From Candidatus Saccharicenans subterraneus (lineage in GTDB: Bacteria; Acidobacteriota; Aminicenantia; Aminicenantales; Saccharicenantaceae): DNA of 60,723 nucleotides. The stretch spans positions 1 to 60,723 of the forward strand of contig QUAH01000014.1 of the NCBI GenBank assembly GCA_003426165.1, read 5' to 3'. Below the pieces are notes generated by a model that was not told the origin of the DNA, did no database searches, and saw nothing but the letters and a program-made list of their open reading frames with translations. The stretch's first letter is position 1; each line of letters begins with the position of its first letter. The translations under genes and the position numbers were made by a program. Positions 16,874-25,668 of this stretch are shown here, piece after piece.

Positions 16874-18106
16874 TTATTCTTTTATGCGGAATTCCTGGAT
16901 GGAAGCCCCGCGCAGCCGGTCCACCAGGAAGAGCCTGTCGCCGTAAATGAAAATTCCGTCCACGAATTGTTTAAGCGGGATCTCACCCAGGAGCACGCCC
17001 TCCGAATCGAACACCTCCAGCTTGTAGGCGTCGGTCTCCCTGAGCTCGGTGTCACCCTGGGGCTTGAACCCGACCTGCCGGCCGCTCGGCGACTGGCTGA
17101 TGGTTACCCCGATTCCAACCTGCTCTTCTTTCTTTAGCTGCCGCGCCAGAGTTACCACCCAGACCCGGCCCTTGCCATCAACGGCGATGGCCTCGGACGA
17201 ACGGTTTATCCTGGGCGAGCGGATGCTGACACCCCCTTCACGGCGGTCAATACTCCCCCGGTCAATTACTTCCAGGCTGTAAGGCAGCTCACGGTCGGCC
17301 CGCCAGACGAGCTTTCCGTCGGGCGAATATTTTTCGATGCGGTTCTGGTAAGGAAAGGCCAGGTAGACGTTGTCTCTCTCATCGACGGTGAGCACGAACT
17401 GGTTGATAGTATTGGTGAGAAGCTCTTCTTTCATGTCGACCATATCGCCGAACTCGCTGAGGAGCTTGCCTTCGGCATCAAGCACTTTGACCAGTTTCGG
17501 CAGGCCGGCCGGCTTCTTTTCGTCCGGGGTAAGGAAACGGAAGGAAATCGTGGCCTGGCCCATGAGCAGCTTACCATCGCTCCTGACAAAGACATTTCCG
17601 ATCCGACCGTCGCTGAATTTTATGGTCCTGAGGTCCGAGCCGTCTGGTTTGAGGACCTGGACACGTTCGTTAAACGGGTCAGTCACGTAAAGATTGCCGG
17701 TCTTGTCGAGGTCGAGCCAGGCCGGGTAGTTGAACTCGCCCGGCCCCTGTCCAAAACGACCGATGGTGGCCAGGTACTTGCCGTCCCGGGTGAATTTCTG
17801 GATGCGGTTGTTTCCGGTATCAAGGATGTAAATGTTCCCCGCTGAATCAAGGGCCACCGCCGCCGGCATGTAAAAGGCGGTGTTGGGGTCGGTCGAATCT
17901 ATGTCGCCGAGCTTTCGGACCGGTTCGAGGGTGACGGCTGGCTTCTTGCCCCAGGCGCCCTTTCCTTTGTTATGGACCAGGCGCACGCTGTCCACCACCT
18001 CGACCTTCTGGGCCGGCAGCTCCCCCGCCGCGATCAGCAGCTCGGCTACCGCAATAATCGTGAGAATTATAATCCTGCCAATCTTGCTTAACTGCCCGCT
18101 CTTCAT
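16874..18106 (-). CDS. Exported six-bladed beta-propeller (NHL-type) protein
   Basis: A 410-residue protein with an N-terminal signal (IGRIIILTIIAVAELLIAAGELPAQ) and AGAGGAGTGG before the ATG. From about residue 75 onward, repeats of the form AVALDSAGNIYILDTGNNRIQKF, WLDLDKTGNLYVTDPFNERVQVL and VDERDNVYLAFPYQNRIEKY are NHL/6-bladed propeller blades. A late blade (AVDGKGRVWVV) and a C-terminal strand (GDRLFLVDRL) complete the ring. Such proteins are common and multi-copy in Aminicenantes-type genomes; binding of protein, sugar or peptide ligands is assumed, not shown. It has no operon partner, and repeats lie upstream. Confidence 0.82.
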   Translation of the reverse strand: MKSGQLSKIGRIIILTIIAVAELLIAAGELPAQKVEVVDSVRLVHNKGKGAWGKKPAVTLEPVRKLGDIDSTDPNTAFYMPAAVALDSAGNIYILDTGNNRIQKFTRDGKYLATIGRFGQGPGEFNYPAWLDLDKTGNLYVTDPFNERVQVLKPDGSDLRTIKFSDGRIGNVFVRSDGKLLMGQATISFRFLTPDEKKPAGLPKLVKVLDAEGKLLSEFGDMVDMKEELLTNTINQFVLTVDERDNVYLAFPYQNRIEKYSPDGKLVWRADRELPYSLEVIDRGSIDRREGGVSIRSPRINRSSEAIAVDGKGRVWVVTLARQLKKEEQVGIGVTISQSPSGRQVGFKPQGDTELRETDAYKLEVFDSEGVLLGEIPLKQFVDGIFIYGDRLFLVDRLRGASIQEFRIKE

Positions 18107-18174
18107 TTTCCACTCCTCTCCGATATTGGTCTACCTTAATAAACACTCTTTTTGCCTAAAATGTTACCAGAAAC

Positions 18175-18238
18175 GGGGGACTCAATACACATTCCCCATT
18201 TTTTGACCGAAGAAAGGGGGACACGCTCTCATGTCCCC
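18175..18238. repeat. Palindrome pair F (variant GGGGACTCAATACAC type)
   Basis: Two units, 18175-18196 (GGGGGACTCAATAC...TTCCCC) and 18217-18238 (GGGGACAC...ATGTCCCC), separated by about 20 bases. The first is followed by CATTTTTT. They lie in the gap between the propeller gene's start and the SH3 gene's stop. Confidence 0.7.
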
Positions 18239-18327
18239 GTTTTACTCAATACCTGCTTGATCCCACTAATAAATAAATCGAGGATGATCTATGACCTCCA
18301 AATTTCTATCTTCCGGCCCGGGTTTAT

Positions 18328-18699
18328 TTATAATCTTTCAAGGTTTTCCAGGGGTATCCAGCCTTCCTCCTCGTCTTTGTTCAGGCACCAGGCCCACCCG
18401 TTTAATTCTCTTATAACCTTAACTTCCTCCTTTTTATCTGCCCCGAGTTCCTTAGAAGAATAGGCCGAATTAAAGATTGCCTTCTTACTCGAACATAAGG
18501 TAAGCAGCTGCCTGGGAATCCAGCCGGAAACGCCCGTCCGAAGGTGCCTGCCCCATACCCAGTTCTTCCAATCTGGATTCTTGTCATACTCTCTTCCCAC
18601 CTCTATCTCGTCTCCGGCAATGGCTTCAATAAACTCTGAAAATTCTGGCCGATGGTCCTTGATGACAACTGCCCGATATTCTTTCATGACTGCAATCAT
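18328..18699 (-). CDS. Small protein with two SH3-like domains
   Basis: A 123-residue protein consisting of two tandem variant-SH3 modules. The first (residues about 5-60) reads YRAVVIKDHRP...GDEIEVGREYD...WVWGRHLRTGVSGWIPRQLL. The second (about 72-123) reads VKVIRELNGWAWCLNKDEEEGWIPLENLE. The ALYDY-like start, conserved Trp and GW(I)P ending are the SH3 signature. There is no signal peptide, so it is probably cytoplasmic. ATG at 18699 is used; an ATG four codons later is an alternative, and neither has a strong ribosome binding site. It probably mediates protein-protein contacts. It is slightly more AT-rich than the neighbouring genes. Confidence 0.72.
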   Translation of the reverse strand: MIAVMKEYRAVVIKDHRPEFSEFIEAIAGDEIEVGREYDKNPDWKNWVWGRHLRTGVSGWIPRQLLTLCSSKKAIFNSAYSSKELGADKKEEVKVIRELNGWAWCLNKDEEEGWIPLENLERL

Positions 18700-18862
18700 C
18701 CGTAAATATCTTTACTTACCCGGTGTGACAGGTACGTCAATTATGACATATAACCCCATAATGAAAAAAGTAGATTAAGATCTGACCCCTCGCTCTTTTT
18801 TCACTGAATACAACAGAGGAGTGAGTCACAACCTTCTTCCTGGTTTAAGCATGGCAAGAAAA

Positions 18863-18911
18863 TGGTAAACGAGTATCATGTCCCCTTTTTGGGGACATGA
18901 TATTGAGTCAA
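18863..18911. repeat. Hairpin repeat G with T5 loop
   Basis: ATCATGTCCCC and GGGGACATGAT form an 11-base perfect stem around a TTTTT loop at 18875-18901, and the outer bases GAGTAT / ATATTGAGTC extend the symmetry. It lies just 3' of the DUF481 gene stop, as other family copies do for their minus-strand genes. Confidence 0.75.
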
Positions 18912-18917
18912 CCTTTC

Positions 18918-20159
18918 TTAAAAGTTGAGGACAAAGGAGGTGGTGAAGAAGGTATCGACCTTGCCCCGGGGAATAAGCACGGTGGTGCCCGTCTCCGCCC
19001 CTTCCGGCGTGAACAGCGGGACGCTCAGGTCCGGCGGCCGATTGTTCCTCAGGATTCTCACCCCCGTCTTCAGTGATAGCTTTTTGCTGAGCGGGGCGGC
19101 CACGTTGAAATTCCACTCGTACCGCCAGTCGCCGAGGTGAGCCAGGTTGTCGTCAAAGATAAAGGCCGTGGCAAAGGAGGCGTTATCAAATAGCTTCTGC
19201 TCCCAGCTCAGGGTGTACCTGAACCCGAGAAAGGTATTTACCGGCTGCTGGCTGTACTTCCTGATGGTGAAGCTCAACCCGGCCTGGGTCCGCATTCTGG
19301 TCCGGGCCGAATCGGCCATCACCAACCCGGCGCCGGCCGTCCACAGCGCCCGGCTGAGTACGCCAGAAAACTTGTTCCGGTCCCAGACGAAAGCCAGGTT
19401 GGTGGTCAGGCGCCCGCTCACCCGGTGGTCATACTGCCCGGAGAGGAGGTAATTCTCGGCCGAGAGGCGGCGCGTCCTTTCCTCCTCCACGGTGAAATTC
19501 TCCTCCGTGCCCACTGCCCGCCTGGTTATGGTCGTGGAATGGCTGCGGAGCAGGAAAGTCTTCATGGTATAGGTATCTTTTTCGTTGGGTGAACGGGTCA
19601 GGTTGGCCCCGAAGCTGAACGACGATGAGAGCGTATTTCCGCCGGTGACCACGTAGCTCAATTCCAGGGTTTTCTTCCAGGGGTCAAGCCAGTCGATGAA
19701 GTTCTTTTTCTTGTCGGCTGAAGGTGAGTATTGTTCTGTATCTTCCTGTATTCCTGGAGACATGTCTAGGAGCTTTTGCGCAGTGGATTCTCCTTTTTTC
19801 AGCTCTATTAATTCCACCTGAATTTCCTGCTCGTCTATGATTTGAACGGTATCCACCGGGGCGTTGCCAGAAACCATCTCCAGGTTTGACTCTCCCATAT
19901 AAAGGGGCCAGGCCTGAGCCTGCATATACTGGATAGATGGCCTGGACAGATGGACCGACATTAAATTTTCTGAAATGATTGGGTCTGCCGTATCCAATAG
20001 TTCAGGGGCCAGTTTTATTTCGATCTCGGCCCGGGGCACGGGTGTATTTTTTGCTTCTTCGTGCCATTTCGATAGGCCAAGGACCGGTAGCTGGCCGACG
20101 CCAACCAGCCCGACGGCAAGAGCTAAGAAGATTGCCATTTCCTTTCTTCTAATCAGCAT
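18918..20159 (-). CDS. DUF481-type outer-membrane protein
   Basis: The frame is open back to 20222; ATG at 20159 is chosen because GATGAGG lies six bases before it, giving 413 residues and a clean signal peptide (MAIFLALAVGLVGVGQLPVLG). ATG at 20171 is also possible. A middle segment of about 130 polar residues (IDEQEIQVELIELKKGE) could be a periplasmic linker. From about residue 160 the protein is beta-rich and matches the DUF481 barrel family (LELSYVVTGGNTLSSSFSFGANLTRS, YLLSGQYDHRVSGRLTTNLAFVWDRN), ending in TTSFVLNF, a C-terminal aromatic as needed for barrel assembly. Its function is unknown; some relatives are salt- or envelope-stress induced. Confidence 0.78.
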   Translation of the reverse strand: MLIRRKEMAIFLALAVGLVGVGQLPVLGLSKWHEEAKNTPVPRAEIEIKLAPELLDTADPIISENLMSVHLSRPSIQYMQAQAWPLYMGESNLEMVSGNAPVDTVQIIDEQEIQVELIELKKGESTAQKLLDMSPGIQEDTEQYSPSADKKKNFIDWLDPWKKTLELSYVVTGGNTLSSSFSFGANLTRSPNEKDTYTMKTFLLRSHSTTITRRAVGTEENFTVEEERTRRLSAENYLLSGQYDHRVSGRLTTNLAFVWDRNKFSGVLSRALWTAGAGLVMADSARTRMRTQAGLSFTIRKYSQQPVNTFLGFRYTLSWEQKLFDNASFATAFIFDDNLAHLGDWRYEWNFNVAAPLSKKLSLKTGVRILRNNRPPDLSVPLFTPEGAETGTTVLIPRGKVDTFFTTSFVLNF

Positions 20160-20398
20160 GACGCGCCTCATCGCTTTTAGACTTACTTTCTTTTTCGATA
20201 TGATGGCCCTGCAGCTAACCACTCAAAGTTTCCCTAACATGCTTTGCCAGTAAGTGGACTTGCTCATAAACTTCTCTTTTTCAGTAGCAGGGCTTTTTTG
20301 ATTGATTTATCAATTCAGAGAACTTTTTATCTTAAATAAACGCTCAATTTTCCGCGAAGTTTCAGAATAGACGAAAAATTAAGGATGTCAAGATAAAC

Positions 20399-20598
20399 GG
20401 GGGACGCAATACTCATTACACCTATCTTTCTGGCAAGTGCCCAAATCCTGATATCCTAAAAAATTATTTATCTTGGGCCCTATTTCTCTGGTAATCGGGG
20501 CAGTTGAGGAAATTACCTAAACATTTGCCGCACATGCCCTGACCACGAGCGCCATGGTTAATAAATAAAAAAAATTGGTAAACGAGTATTGTGTCCCC
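20399..20598. repeat. Inverted repeat pair H/I, about 200 bp, MITE-like
   Basis: GGGGGACGCAATACTCATTA at 20399-20422 is matched in inverted orientation by a unit at 20577-20598 that reads GGTAAACGAGTATTGTGTCC. The roughly 155 bases between them hold no gene. A third copy of the left end lies at 23361-23384. The layout, with inverted ends, no coding capacity and dispersed copies, is that of a small non-autonomous element. It lies in a divergent gap (20160-20852) with no other feature seen. Confidence 0.6.
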
Positions 20599-20852
20599 AT
20601 ATTTTTGTCCCCCTATTTTTTATCTTCTTTATTCTTTCTCTTCCATTATTCTTGACATAAATTCCAGCAGTGGTTTATATTGCTCGGGTTATCATGAGTC
20701 CGACAAAACCGGAAGCATCCAGGCCTTCCCGCGAATTTACCCATCAATTTTTGTCCAGGACAACGCCCCATCAGGGCCTGGCTTCTCTAAGAAAAAGATC
20801 CACAAAGAACTATTCAAAAAAAGATTGCCCGAGGTGACTTGAGGTTAGAAAT

Positions 20853-23357
20853 ATGAACATTTTAAGAATTCCAGAAAATCTCCTAAAGTCCAGGCCATTA
20901 AGCAGATCCAGCTGGTCCCTGTCCGCGCTTCTGGTTTCACTGGCTATCTCCACGCTCATATTGCTTTTTGCTTTAATTCTATTTTCAGAACCAACCCTGG
21001 CCCGGGAATCTCGCTCTGAATCCAGCATTCGTCCTCCGCTCTGGACCCAGTTTCAGCTCCAGGACCTGCGCCTGTTTCAGACTGACTCACAACCCCAGCT
21101 CCAATCTAAGCCCCAAGACCCCGTCCCGTCTCACCCCAACCCCGGCCAACAATCCCGGGCTCAAGGTCCTATTCAACCTGAACCTCAAGCCCCATGCCAG
21201 ACTCAATCTCAAGCCCAACCCCAGGCCCAGGACCAGCCCCAGTCGCAGCCCAAAGTCCCCACCCTCCAGGCAGTCAGGGTCGACCGCGGGCCTACCCTCG
21301 ACGGCAACCTGGACGATGAAGCCTGGAAGCAGGCTGTTCCCTTTACCGCCTTCCGCATGGTCTTTCCCCGGGAAGGCGAGCCCACCGAGGCCACCGAGCT
21401 TCGCATCGTCTACGATGACTCCAACCTCTACCTCGGCATCTTCTGCTCCGACAGCCAGCCGGCCAGGATCTCAGCCAACACCATGGCCCACGACGCCTTC
21501 GAAGACGAAGAAAGCGGCGATGACATAGTCAAAGTCCTGCTCGATCCATTCCTCGACAGGCGAAACGCCTTCATCTTCATTGTTAACGCCCGCGGAGCCC
21601 GAAGCGAGGGCCTGGCCTTTGGCGAGCATTCCAGCCTCGACTGGGACGGCATCTGGGACGCCCGCAGCCGGGTCCGTCCGGACGGCTGGAGCACGGAAAT
21701 CAAGATCCCCTTCAAGACAATTTCCTTCAAGCCCAACCTCCCCCACTGGGGCCTAAACGTGGAAAGGTATATCCCGCGAAAGCAGGAGACCATCCGGCTG
21801 GCCGCGGTCAGACAGGATAACTTCTTCAACAACGCCGCCGAGGCCGCCCACCTCGAGGGAATCCGCGACCTCAAGCTCGGGCTGGGCATAACCTTCCGCC
21901 CCTACGGGACCTCGAGGGTGCTTAAAACCCATACCGACCCGGCCAGCACCGACTACCAGTGGGACGGCGGCTTTGACCTATACAAGAATTTCACCCCCAA
22001 CTTTGTCGGTGCCCTGAGCTACAACACTGACTTTGCCGAAACCGAGGTGGACGAACGCCGCATCAACCTCACCCGTTTCCCGCTTTACTTCCCGGAAAAA
22101 AGGACTTTCTTCCTCGAAGGCTCGGAAATCTACAGGTTCGGCACCACATCCACCGAGAGCTTCTCACCGTTTTTCAGCCGGCGGATCGGGCTTTACCAGG
22201 GCCAGCAGGTTCCGCTTCTTTTCGGGGCCAAGGCCTTCGGCCGGCTGGGCAACACCAACCTGGCCTTCATCGACGTCATGACCGACCGCTTCCAGGACCT
22301 CGGGCTGAGCCGGCAGAATTTCTTTGCCGGGCGTATCTACCAGAACATCCTGGCCGAGAGCAAGGTCGGGCTCATCTTCACCTCGGGCAGCCCGACCGGC
22401 GAAAAGAACACCCTGGCCGGGGTTGACCTGATTTACCAGACCTCGCGTTTCCGGGGCAACCGGAACCTGAGCATCGGTGGCTGGTACGTCTATAACTGGA
22501 ACACCATCGAGGCCGGGCGCCACGGGGCCTTTGGCTTCAAGATAGATTATCCCAACGACCTCTGGGACATCGTCACTTCCTATTCATATTACGGCGAGGC
22601 GGTCGACCCGGGACTGGGCTTCCTGCCGAGGCGAAATGTTCAGACTTATTCCTTCGGAATGGCCTACATGCCCCGGCCGGAAAAAGGTTTCATCGGTCGA
22701 ACGGTCCGGCAGTTCTTCCACGAGCTGCGGTTTAATTTCTACTGGGACCTGGCCGGGAGGCTGGAGACCCGGACAATCCAGGTAAATCCATTTGATTTTC
22801 AGACGGAAAGCGGTGAGCATTTTGAGTTTTCCATCAGCCCAAAGCGGGACGTGCTCCCCTACGATTTTGAAGTGGCTGACGGGGTCATCATCCCGGCGGG
22901 CGGCTACAATTTTACCCAGTTCAACCTGGAGTTCAGGTCGGCTTCTCATCGCCCGGTGAGCATAGACCTGGAACACCAGTTCGGCCAGTTCTACTCCGGC
23001 CGGCTGCACCAGACGGAGCTCGGGCTGAACCTGCGGCTCAAGGGCTACGCCACGCTGGCCATCAACGCCGACCTGGTCCGCGGCAACCTCCCCCAGGGCA
23101 GGTTCAGCGAGAATGTTTTCCAGGTCAAGGCTGACTTTTTCCTCTCGCCCCGGCTCGGCCTGATGAATTACATCCAGTACGACGACGTTTCCAGGGAACT
23201 GGCCATCAACGTCCGTTTTCGCTGGGAGCTCAGCCCGGGGAATGTCATCTACCTGGTTTATAACAAGAACTGGGAGAAGAGCTGGGACCCGATGAGCCGC
23301 TTCCTGCCGCTCCAGGAGCGCGGTGTCTTCAAGATCCAGCTCTCCATACGCCCGTAA
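20853..23357 (+). CDS. DUF5916 outer-membrane protein with Gln/Pro-rich linker
   Basis: An 834-residue paralogue of the gene at 9299. The N-terminal hydrophobic segment (SALLVSLAISTLILLFALILFS, residues 28-50) is an unusually distant signal or anchor. Residues about 70-130 are a low-complexity Gln/Pro linker (SQAQPQAQDQPQSQPK). The CBM9-like domain follows (LDGNLDDEAWKQA near 146; WSTEIKIPFKTISF near 283). The DUF5916 barrel part has YFPEKRTFFLEGSEIYRFG near 415, as in the paralogue. The protein ends FKIQLSIRP. GAGG lies ten bases before the ATG. It is inferred to bind or import glycan at the surface. The alpha-galactosidase gene follows 270 bases downstream on the same strand, so a shared sugar-use role is plausible but unproven. 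Confidence 0.87.
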   Translation: MNILRIPENLLKSRPLSRSSWSLSALLVSLAISTLILLFALILFSEPTLARESRSESSIRPPLWTQFQLQDLRLFQTDSQPQLQSKPQDPVPSHPNPGQQSRAQGPIQPEPQAPCQTQSQAQPQAQDQPQSQPKVPTLQAVRVDRGPTLDGNLDDEAWKQAVPFTAFRMVFPREGEPTEATELRIVYDDSNLYLGIFCSDSQPARISANTMAHDAFEDEESGDDIVKVLLDPFLDRRNAFIFIVNARGARSEGLAFGEHSSLDWDGIWDARSRVRPDGWSTEIKIPFKTISFKPNLPHWGLNVERYIPRKQETIRLAAVRQDNFFNNAAEAAHLEGIRDLKLGLGITFRPYGTSRVLKTHTDPASTDYQWDGGFDLYKNFTPNFVGALSYNTDFAETEVDERRINLTRFPLYFPEKRTFFLEGSEIYRFGTTSTESFSPFFSRRIGLYQGQQVPLLFGAKAFGRLGNTNLAFIDVMTDRFQDLGLSRQNFFAGRIYQNILAESKVGLIFTSGSPTGEKNTLAGVDLIYQTSRFRGNRNLSIGGWYVYNWNTIEAGRHGAFGFKIDYPNDLWDIVTSYSYYGEAVDPGLGFLPRRNVQTYSFGMAYMPRPEKGFIGRTVRQFFHELRFNFYWDLAGRLETRTIQVNPFDFQTESGEHFEFSISPKRDVLPYDFEVADGVIIPAGGYNFTQFNLEFRSASHRPVSIDLEHQFGQFYSGRLHQTELGLNLRLKGYATLAINADLVRGNLPQGRFSENVFQVKADFFLSPRLGLMNYIQYDDVSRELAINVRFRWELSPGNVIYLVYNKNWEKSWDPMSRFLPLQERGVFKIQLSIRP

Positions 23358-23360
23358 AAC

Positions 23361-23384
23361 GGGGGACACAATACTCATTACACC
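23361..23384 (+). repeat. Repeat copy J (left-end type)
   Basis: GGGGGACACAATACTCATTA followed by CACC, almost identical to the unit at 20399 and to the reverse complement of 20577-20598. It starts four bases after the DUF5916 stop codon. No matching inverted partner is visible within the following 240 bases. Confidence 0.7.
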
Positions 23385-23626
23385 AATTTAGCCAGCGTAA
23401 AGGAAGGTTTCTGTGGCCACTCTTACAGCTTTACACTCCGGGGAAAAACTGCCTGCTGGCCGATAGAATTAATCCTGTCAATTTTTCATAAGAAACCTGG
23501 AAATGTATTTCAGTAATACCTTTATTTGATGGGGCCTCGCCTCTCTGCCCGGTCGATGGTCAAACAAGTTAAGAAATATGAATTGTAGCTCCCTTTTTGT
23601 TAAAATTGGAAAAAAGGAGAACGAGT

Positions 23627-25612
23627 ATGAATCAATTTCTTTGTTGCCGCAGACAGAGCAGGATTTTTACGGGAATATTATTCTTGTTATGCACAGTTTT
23701 TTTGCTCCTTCTAACATCCGGCTGTTCACAGAAACCGGCCAGCGTCGTCTACCTGGATGAGCTCGGAGCGCAGCAGGTCACCGCCGGCTGGGGCGAATCC
23801 AAAGTCAACAAATCAATAGACGGCAATCCCCTGACCATAGCCGGCCAGCTTTATGAGCGTGGCCTGGGCACCCACGCCGAAAGCCAGTACCGCCTGAACC
23901 TTGACGGGCGGGCTTTGAATTTCCAGGCCCTGGTCGGCGTTGATGACGAGGTGAAAAAAACCCAGCGCGGTTCGGAACGGGCCTCGGTGGAATTCATCGT
24001 GTCCGCCAGAGACAAGAACAACAATAAAAAGGTCCTCTGGAAAAGCGGCCTGATGAAGGCCGATGAACCGGCCCGGGAAGTCAAGGTCAGCCTGAAGGGA
24101 TTTGAATCGCTCGACCTGGTGGTTACCGACGCCGGCGATGGCATCGGTTATGACCATGCCGACTGGTGCCAGGCCAGGATAGAATATGCGGGTAAAAGAC
24201 CCGAACCGGTGAAGCCTTACGCGGCCGAGCCCTACATCCTGACTCCCGGGGCAGGGCCCGAGCCAAGGATAAACGGCCCCAGGGTTTTCGGGGTGCGGCC
24301 CGGCTCTCCATTCCTATTTACCATACCGGCCACCGGCGAACGACCGATGACCTTCGCGGCCGAGGGTCTTCCGAGCGGACTCCGGCTCGACACCGCCACG
24401 GGCCATATCACCGGAACCATCGATAAGCCTGGGACGTACAACGTCAAGCTTATCGCTCGAAACAGCCTGGGCACGGCCGAACGAGAGCTCCGGATTGAAG
24501 TCGGCAATAAGATCTGCCTTACTCCCGCGATGGGCTGGAATAGCTGGAATTGCTGGGCCTGCTCGGTCACCGACGAAAATGTCCGCCAGAGTGCCCGGGC
24601 CATGGTGGAAAAAGGACTGATCAACTACGGCTGGACCTACATCAACATTGACGACTGCTGGCACGGCCAGCGCGACCCGAAAACCGGTGAAATAAGGTCG
24701 AACGAGAAATTTCCGGATATGAAGGCGCTGGCTGATTACGTTCACGGGCTGGGGCTCAAGATCGGGCTCTACACCGACTGCGGGCCGAAAACCTGCGCCG
24801 GATATGAGGGAAGCGAAGGTCACGAGGAACAGGACATCATGACCTACGCCAAGTGGGGCTTCGATTACGTCAAGATTGACTGGTGTTACTGCGAGGGCAA
24901 GGACCCGAGAATTGCCTACAAGAAATTCGGCGAGGCCATAAGCCGGGCTCCCCGCGATATCGTCTTCAGCATCTGCAACTGGGGCGTGGAAAAGCCCTGG
25001 GAATGGGGCGAGAGCGTCGGCGGCAACCTGTGGCGGACAACCGGCGACATCACCGACACCTGGGCCAGCATGGCCGGAATTGGCTTTGGCCAGGCGGGTT
25101 TGGCCAAGTATGCCGGGCCCGGCCATTGGAACGACCCCGATATGCTGGTCGTCGGCAAGGTTGGCTGGGGGCCCGAGCTGCGGCCGAGTCGTCTGACCCC
25201 GGACGAGCAGTACACCCACATCAGCCTGTGGTGCCTGCTGGCGGCGCCGCTTCTTATCGGCTGCCCGATCGAGCAGTTAGACGATTTTACGCTCGGCCTC
25301 CTGACCAACACGGAAGTCCTGGAAGTTGACCAGGACCCGCTAGGAAGGCAAGCTGACCGGGTCGTTGACGGCGATGATTACCAGGTCTGGGCCAGGGAGC
25401 TCGAAGACGGCTCCAGGGCTGTCGGGCTCTTCAATCTGGATGCCTACGAGTTCAGGAAGGTCAGGATTGATTTCGCGGCGATGGGGCTTAGCGCGGGCTC
25501 GTACCGGGTGCGGGACCTCTGGCGGCAGAAGGACCTGGGCGTTTTCAGCGGCGGGTTCGAAGCCGAAGTGCCCCCGCATGGCGTGGTGCTCATTCGCCTG
25601 TGGAAAAAATAG
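23627..25612 (+). CDS. GH27-type alpha-galactosidase lipoprotein with NPCBM domain
   Basis: A 661-residue protein; ATG at 23627 is chosen over upstream codons because AAAGGAGAACGAGT precedes it. A lipoprotein signal ends in LTSGC. Residues about 35-190 are an NPCBM carbohydrate-binding module (YERGLGTHAESQYRLNLDGR, VVTDAGDGIGYDHADWCQAR). A putative-Ig-type module follows (FAAEGLPSGLRLDTATGHITG, about 235-290). The catalytic barrel starts at MGWNSWNCWAC and carries both catalytic Asp residues: the nucleophile in YVKIDWCYC (near 416) and the acid/base in RTTGDITDTW (near 474). A C-terminal beta domain completes the GH27 plan. It would remove alpha-linked galactose, or alpha-N-acetylgalactosamine, from glycans outside the cytoplasm. 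Confidence 0.92.
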   Translation: MNQFLCCRRQSRIFTGILFLLCTVFLLLLTSGCSQKPASVVYLDELGAQQVTAGWGESKVNKSIDGNPLTIAGQLYERGLGTHAESQYRLNLDGRALNFQALVGVDDEVKKTQRGSERASVEFIVSARDKNNNKKVLWKSGLMKADEPAREVKVSLKGFESLDLVVTDAGDGIGYDHADWCQARIEYAGKRPEPVKPYAAEPYILTPGAGPEPRINGPRVFGVRPGSPFLFTIPATGERPMTFAAEGLPSGLRLDTATGHITGTIDKPGTYNVKLIARNSLGTAERELRIEVGNKICLTPAMGWNSWNCWACSVTDENVRQSARAMVEKGLINYGWTYINIDDCWHGQRDPKTGEIRSNEKFPDMKALADYVHGLGLKIGLYTDCGPKTCAGYEGSEGHEEQDIMTYAKWGFDYVKIDWCYCEGKDPRIAYKKFGEAISRAPRDIVFSICNWGVEKPWEWGESVGGNLWRTTGDITDTWASMAGIGFGQAGLAKYAGPGHWNDPDMLVVGKVGWGPELRPSRLTPDEQYTHISLWCLLAAPLLIGCPIEQLDDFTLGLLTNTEVLEVDQDPLGRQADRVVDGDDYQVWARELEDGSRAVGLFNLDAYEFRKVRIDFAAMGLSAGSYRVRDLWRQKDLGVFSGGFEAEVPPHGVVLIRLWKK

Positions 25613-25637
25613 GAAACAAACTTGATACCCACATATA

Positions 25638-25661
25638 GGGGGACACATTCTGGTGTCCCCC
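25638..25661. repeat. Palindrome K (hairpin between converging genes)
   Basis: GGGGGACAC and GTGTCCCCC form a nine-base stem around ATTCTG. It lies in the 56-base gap between the converging alpha-galactosidase and Tat-protein genes, again beside the 3' end of a minus-strand gene. Confidence 0.75.
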
Positions 25662-25668
25662 ATTATCA

